Assembly (NCBI RefSeq): GCF_026626885.1
Contig: NZ_JAPNOA010000058.1
Coordinates: 227,910-291,909, forward strand
Direction of reading: 5' to 3'
Length of the DNA stretch: 64,000 nt
Origin: Parathalassolituus penaei
GTDB lineage: Bacteria > Pseudomonadota > Gammaproteobacteria > Pseudomonadales > Oceanobacteraceae
The notes beneath the pieces are model-generated. The model ran no database searches, was not told where the DNA came from, and saw only the letters and a program-made list of their open reading frames with translations. Below, piece after piece: positions 60,047 through 64,000 of this stretch. The position numbers and the translations under genes are program-made. How positions within the stretch are numbered: the stretch's first letter is position 1; the number at the start of each line of letters is the position of its first letter.

Positions 60047-61885
60047 ATGCTGTCCAAACTCACCGGTTTCCGCCAGAGCCTGTTATTGCTGGTTGTGATT
60101 ACCACCCTCGGCTTCACCATGCTGGTGGGGACAGCCCTGACGGCATTCCGGGGCCAGGCCGATGCCTCCGAGCAGGTGGCGAAAATCAACCATGAACTGC
60201 TGGAGCTGTCCAATCTGCACTCCGGTATTGTGGCGGTGCCGATGGACACGGCGTCCACTGCCGATATTGATCGGGTGCGTCAGGAAGGGCTGAAATATCT
60301 CGACCATCTCAAGCTGGATGGTGTGCATCTGGCGTCCAACATCACAGATTCTTTTAATACCTGGACTGATCAGGTCTTAAAAGCCCGCACCTGGCGCGAA
60401 ACGATTGGTATTGATGACAAAACAGGGTTCAGAGCAGATCTGGCAGAAACCATGGCCGTGATCAAAAGCAGTATCTTCAGTCATATGCGGCCGCAGTTTG
60501 ATGAGCTGGTGGTTGCTATTGACGAAATGCTGGTCGAACGCACGGTCGAATCGGTCAATCGGGTAAACGAAAAGCAGGAGGCTTTGCGAACTCTGGTGAA
60601 CTATCTGGGGGTTAACGACGAGTTTGACGAAATCCTCACCGATAACGAAAGCGCGATGGAGAAGTTGCAGGATGCCATTATGGAATATGCGGGAGCTCAT
60701 GATCAGGCCTTGGCTGCCTTGGCGGCTATTCACGACATGATCGATCAGCAGGAAAGCATTCTGAATCGGGAGCTTGATGCGGCCCATGTGGCTGCCGATG
60801 CCATGGTCGATCGTACCCGTATCACGATTCTTTCAACCGGGATTGTAGTGGCGCTGGTCAGTGGGCTGCTGCTGCTGCTGATCTGGCGTAAGGCGACCCG
60901 AACTCTTGGCCGCACGCTGAAAATTCTGGAGCTGATTGCTGCCGGTGACCTGACCCAGCGTATGCCGGAAAGTGCTGAGCGGAACGATGACTTTGATCGC
61001 CTTGGGCGCGCCGTTAACGAACTGACCCAGCGTCTGGGTGGTGTTCTTGGTGAAGTAAAACGCAGTAGTCAGACCTTGCAGCAACATTCCGCCGAGCTTG
61101 ATCAGGTTCTTAATCGCCAGACGCGCAGCAGTGAAGAAACCGAACAGGAAACTCGTCAGGTTGCCGATGCCATCCAGCAGGTGAGTGACACCGTCGACGG
61201 TATGGCACACGCGCTGGACGAAACCAACCGCTTGTCGACCCAGGCCCAGAGTGCCACCGACAAGGGCGGTCGGGTAATCAATACTGCGTTGGGCTCTCTC
61301 GAACACCTGTCCACCATGTTCGATGAGTTACAGCAGCAACTCGATAACCTCAATGCGTCCTCCAGCCGGGTGGACGGTGTGACTGCCATGATTGGTGGCC
61401 TGGCTGAACAGACCAACCTGCTGGCGCTTAACGCTGCTATTGAGTCTGCCCGTGCGGGTGAGGCTGGTCGTGGTTTCTCAGTGGTGGCTGACGAGGTACG
61501 GGCGCTGGCGGAAAAAACCGTCAATGCGACCGGCAACATCAATCACATCATTCAGGACATGCAGGCGCAGCTCAAGCAGCTGCTGGAAACCATGTCGCAG
61601 GGCCGCAATCAGGTGAACAGCAGTCGCAAATTGGGTGATGAGGCCATTCACGAGATGCAGCAAATCGCCTCACTGTTCTCGCAGGTGAGTGAACGTAATC
61701 GTCAGCAAGCCGCCAGTGTGGATGCCATTGCTCGCACAACCCGGGACAACGTCAGCGGCCTTGGCCGCGTGGTTGGCAAGGTAGCCGACGGCACTGGCGG
61801 ATTACGTAATATCCGCCAGTTCTCCGGCAATGTGGTGCAGCACTCCAGCCGTTTGCTGGACCAGACGGGCCAGTTCCGCTGTTAA
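60047..61885 (+). CDS. Methyl-accepting chemotaxis protein
   Basis: The 612-residue receptor has a transmembrane helix at 11-33, a periplasmic helical ligand domain to about 258, a second helix at 259-281, a HAMP domain and a cytoplasmic signalling hairpin whose tip [20 protein letters not shown] lies near 453-472. The C-terminus ends without an NWETF-type tether. It relays periplasmic signals to CheA/CheW. AGGAG 7 bases upstream supports ATG 60047. Its place between flgH and flgI is unusual. Confidence 0.94.
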   Translation: MLSKLTGFRQSLLLLVVITTLGFTMLVGTALTAFRGQADASEQVAKINHELLELSNLHSGIVAVPMDTASTADIDRVRQEGLKYLDHLKLDGVHLASNITDSFNTWTDQVLKARTWRETIGIDDKTGFRADLAETMAVIKSSIFSHMRPQFDELVVAIDEMLVERTVESVNRVNEKQEALRTLVNYLGVNDEFDEILTDNESAMEKLQDAIMEYAGAHDQALAALAAIHDMIDQQESILNRELDAAHVAADAMVDRTRITILSTGIVVALVSGLLLLLIWRKATRTLGRTLKILELIAAGDLTQRMPESAERNDDFDRLGRAVNELTQRLGGVLGEVKRSSQTLQQHSAELDQVLNRQTRSSEETEQETRQVADAIQQVSDTVDGMAHALDETNRLSTQAQSATDKGGRVINTALGSLEHLSTMFDELQQQLDNLNASSSRVDGVTAMIGGLAEQTNLLALNAAIESARAGEAGRGFSVVADEVRALAEKTVNATGNINHIIQDMQAQLKQLLETMSQGRNQVNSSRKLGDEAIHEMQQIASLFSQVSERNRQQAASVDAIARTTRDNVSGLGRVVGKVADGTGGLRNIRQFSGNVVQHSSRLLDQTGQFRC

Positions 61886-61900
61886 CGCGGGCTGATTCGG

Positions 61901-62872
61901 CTACTGGTCCGCTGGGCTTTTGACTTCTGCATACAGCTGGTGGCTGCCGTCGAGGTTCATCTGGATGACCTGATACGGCGTGAAGTCATTCCCCATCTCC
62001 ATGCCAGGGCTGCCAACCGGCATACCCGGAACGCTCAGGCCCATGGCACCGGCAGGTGGTGCAGCGAGGAACTGTTCAACGTAACGGGCCGGTACGTGGC
62101 CTTCAAACACGTAACCCTGTGGCGAGAGGGCTGTGTGGCAGGAGCGCAGGGTAGGGTTGATGCCCAGCTGGTCTTTCAGAGAATCCATATCCGCCATGTT
62201 CTGGGTGCGGGTGTGAAGCCCCTTCTGTTCCAGGTGCTGAACCCAGTCACCGCAGCAACCGCAGGTCGGGCTTTTGAAGACTCGCAGGCCATCGAACTGG
62301 GCGGTATCGCGATCATCGCTGCTGCTATTGGCTTGTTCAGGCACCTGTGGGGTGCTGCTGGCCTGGCGGTCGGCATCAGCGAGGGCCCGCACTTCGGGGG
62401 TTTCGCTGAGGGCAACCTGTTCGAGGCTGGCCGCTGTGGCGGCTGCTTCTGCACTGGTCGGGGTACTGGTATCAACCGGGGTATTGCTCGACGCTATTGT
62501 GGTATCGGCACTGGTATCCGCAGTACCAGCTGCCGTTACATCCGCTGTTGGCGTTTCAGCGGCTGGCACGGTGTCTGTCACGGCGTCTGTTGATGCAGCC
62601 GTCACAGCGGATGCAGTGGTGGACTGTGTAATAGTGGATGGTGCAGTAGTAGATGGTGCAGTGGCGGTTCCAGATGAATCGGATGACAACTTCGCCACGT
62701 CCTGCTCAGCAGGCGCAACCGGTGCCGGGGCAGATGCCTCGCCAGCAGCGGTTTCTTCGACATTTTCTGTGGTGTCGGCAGATGACTCCGGAGATTCCGC
62801 GGTACAGGCCAGCAAGAATCCGGAGACTGCAATCGACAACAGCAGCAGTCGCAGATGAATAAGAATGTTCAA
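61901..62872 (-). CDS. DUF411 lipoprotein with a long Thr/Ala/Ser-rich linker
   Basis: The 323-residue precursor has a lipoprotein signal ending FLLAC (Cys23), a low-complexity tract of about 160 residues rich in Thr, Ser, Ala, Asp and Glu (24-190) and a C-terminal DUF411 domain with SPTCGCCGDWVQHL (Cys204, Cys206, Cys207) and RSCHT (Cys245, His246). DUF411 proteins are linked to copper resistance and probably bind copper. I start at TTG 62872 because AGGAG lies 7 bases upstream; a GTG at 62893 would place AGGAG inside the gene. It is transcribed against the flagellar genes. Confidence 0.82.
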   Translation of the reverse strand: MNILIHLRLLLLSIAVSGFLLACTAESPESSADTTENVEETAAGEASAPAPVAPAEQDVAKLSSDSSGTATAPSTTAPSTITQSTTASAVTAASTDAVTDTVPAAETPTADVTAAGTADTSADTTIASSNTPVDTSTPTSAEAAATAASLEQVALSETPEVRALADADRQASSTPQVPEQANSSSDDRDTAQFDGLRVFKSPTCGCCGDWVQHLEQKGLHTRTQNMADMDSLKDQLGINPTLRSCHTALSPQGYVFEGHVPARYVEQFLAAPPAGAMGLSVPGMPVGSPGMEMGNDFTPYQVIQMNLDGSHQLYAEVKSPADQ

Positions 62873-63220
62873 GACCAGGCTCCTTTGCGGCACGGGTCAC
62901 ATGGGGGTGTTTCGGGGCGGCAGGATAGCAGCAGAACCGGCATGAGTGGAGTGCTTTTGCGCCAGTTTCGTCCGACAGTCAGGTTGTCTTGAGGTTCCGA
63001 GCGTCATGACACTCTTGATGGGTTTCCAATAGTCCGGCGAGGCTGGCACAGCTCTCGCAATAGTTGTGTTAAAGCCGTGAAAAAACAGCGTAAAGCGGGA
63101 GTAAATCCCCTGAAAACCTGTTTTTCCGGCTCTCTGGGGCTTTGAACGACGGATTGTTGACGCCAGAACATTGGATGTCGATGCGGTGCAGAGCTCTTAC
63201 AACCGACGGAGACCAGAATT
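62873..63220. promoter_or_regulatory. Divergent region upstream of flgI
   Basis: The 348 bases hold the promoter of the DUF411 gene and a sigma54 promoter for flgI (63044-63059). No gene is supported. Confidence 0.55.
63044..63059 (+). promoter_or_regulatory. Sigma54 promoter of flgI
   Basis: TGGCACA-GCTC-TCGCA has GG (63045-63046) and GC (63057-63058) ten bases apart; the -12 box differs from TTGCA at one position. It lies about 160 bases upstream of flgI. Confidence 0.75.
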
Positions 63221-64000
63221 ATGCCCAGTCGAATCCTCACGGCCTTGTGCCTGTTGCTCAGTGTCAGCCTGGCACAGGCCGAACGTATCAAGGACATCAC
63301 CAGTATTGCCGGTGTGCGCTCCAACCAGCTGATTGGTTATGGCCTGGTCGTGGGGCTCGATGGCACCGGTGACAAGGCGCCGTTCACCACCCAGACCTTC
63401 CGCAACATGATGGCGGAATTCGGGATTACGGTGCCCGCCGGTACTGACCCGAAATTGAAAAACGTGGCAGCGGTATCGGTTACCACCGATTTGCCGCCGT
63501 TTGCCAAACCGGGCCAGCGGGTGGATGTTACCGTGTCTTCGCTGGGCAACGCCAAAAGCCTGCGCGGTGGCCAATTGCTGTTTACCGCCCTGAAAGGAGC
63601 AGACGGCAACATCTACGCGGTGGCACAGGGCAACCTGGTGGTTGGTGGGTTGGGGGTTGAGGGGAATGATGGCTCCAGGGTGACCATCAATATTCCGAGC
63701 GTGGGGCGCATCCCCAATGGCGCGACGGTAGAGCAGACGGTACCAACGTCGTTTGCCAGTGGTGACAGCCTGATTTTTAACCTCGATCAGCCGGACTTCA
63801 CCACCGCCAATGCGCTGGTCGACAAGATCAACAGCATGATGGGGCCGGGGACCGCTGAAGCACTGGATGCTACCTCGGTGCGAGTCAGTGCTCCGCGTGA
63901 TACCAGTCAGCGGGTGAGCTATCTGGCGATGATCGAGAACCTGGAAATTGAAACCGGTGATGATCGTGCCAAGGTCGTGATCAACTCCCGTACCGGCACC
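63221..64000 (+). CDS. flgI: Flagellar P-ring protein FlgI, N-terminal part (continues past window)
   Basis: The 260 visible residues of about 365 begin with a signal peptide ([17 protein letters not shown]) and the FlgI core [40 protein letters not shown] and [19 protein letters not shown]. FlgI forms the periplasmic P ring. GGAG nine bases upstream supports ATG 63221. It has its own sigma54 promoter, consistent with its separation from flgFGH. Confidence 0.96.
   Translation, partial: MPSRILTALCLLLSVSLAQAERIKDITSIAGVRSNQLIGYGLVVGLDGTGDKAPFTTQTFRNMMAEFGITVPAGTDPKLKNVAAVSVTTDLPPFAKPGQRVDVTVSSLGNAKSLRGGQLLFTALKGADGNIYAVAQGNLVVGGLGVEGNDGSRVTINIPSVGRIPNGATVEQTVPTSFASGDSLIFNLDQPDFTTANALVDKINSMMGPGTAEALDATSVRVSAPRDTSQRVSYLAMIENLEIETGDDRAKVVINSRTGT

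Noticed and set aside
1-64000. tRNA, rRNA, insertion sequences, prophage, toxin-antitoxin or defence genes.
   Set aside because: None could be recognised by eye on either strand.

Overview
The window reads as a chromosomal segment of a marine gammaproteobacterium, most likely of the Oceanospirillales (Oleibacter, Thalassolituus, Bermanella or Oceanobacter relatives). This is inferred from moderate GC, TRAP and tripartite-tricarboxylate (Tct) uptake systems, a finR-fpr pair, sigma54 promoters in front of flagellar genes, and a giant flagellin of a type described from Bermanella marisrubri and Oleibacter marinus. No rRNA, tRNA, CRISPR array, insertion sequence or phage gene was recognised.

Layout. 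1-2.5 kb: the end of a lactate/malate dehydrogenase, a D-Ala-D-Ala dipeptidase, a GNAT acetyltransferase and a CHAD protein. 2.6-15 kb: a quinate/shikimate catabolic region with the TRAP transporter dctPQM, a probably NAD-dependent quinate/shikimate dehydrogenase, a fused 3-dehydroshikimate dehydratase (quiC), a PcaQ-like LysR activator, a GntR regulator and an orphan periplasmic binding protein; ndh lies inside it. 15-34 kb: mostly housekeeping and stress genes (FUSC exporter, PhnD-like sensor with GGDEF-EAL enzyme, finR/fpr, marR/eamA, pldA, NAD-kinase-like, cytochrome b561, ohrR-gpx, nth-gloA, GAF-EAL, and a DUF350-ygiB-ygiC operon). 34-43 kb: fliC, flaG, fliD, where both the flagellin (1211 aa) and the cap protein (1317 aa) are about two to three times the usual size. 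43-56 kb: a second catabolic region with a Tct transporter, a second shikimate-dehydrogenase-like enzyme, two ketosteroid-dehydrogenase-like flavoproteins, an IclR regulator, a NIPSNAP protein, a TIM-barrel isomerase, and a two-gene split copy of QuiC that has lost most metal ligands. 57-64 kb: flgF, flgG, flgH and the start of flgI, with a repeat, a chemoreceptor and a DUF411 lipoprotein wedged between flgH and flgI.

How the genes work together. In the first catabolic region imported quinate or shikimate would be oxidised to 3-dehydroshikimate, dehydrated by QuiC to protocatechuate and passed to a beta-ketoadipate pathway outside the window. The second region looks like a parallel pathway for a related alicyclic acid in which ring desaturation next to a ketone is done by the two flavoproteins; its substrate is unknown. 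The strongest candidates for something undescribed are the second catabolic region with its ligand-less split QuiC, the co-enlarged flagellin and FliD, and a dispersed, multi-hairpin intergenic repeat present three times.

All assignments rest on reading the sequence and on knowledge of protein families; no database search was run.
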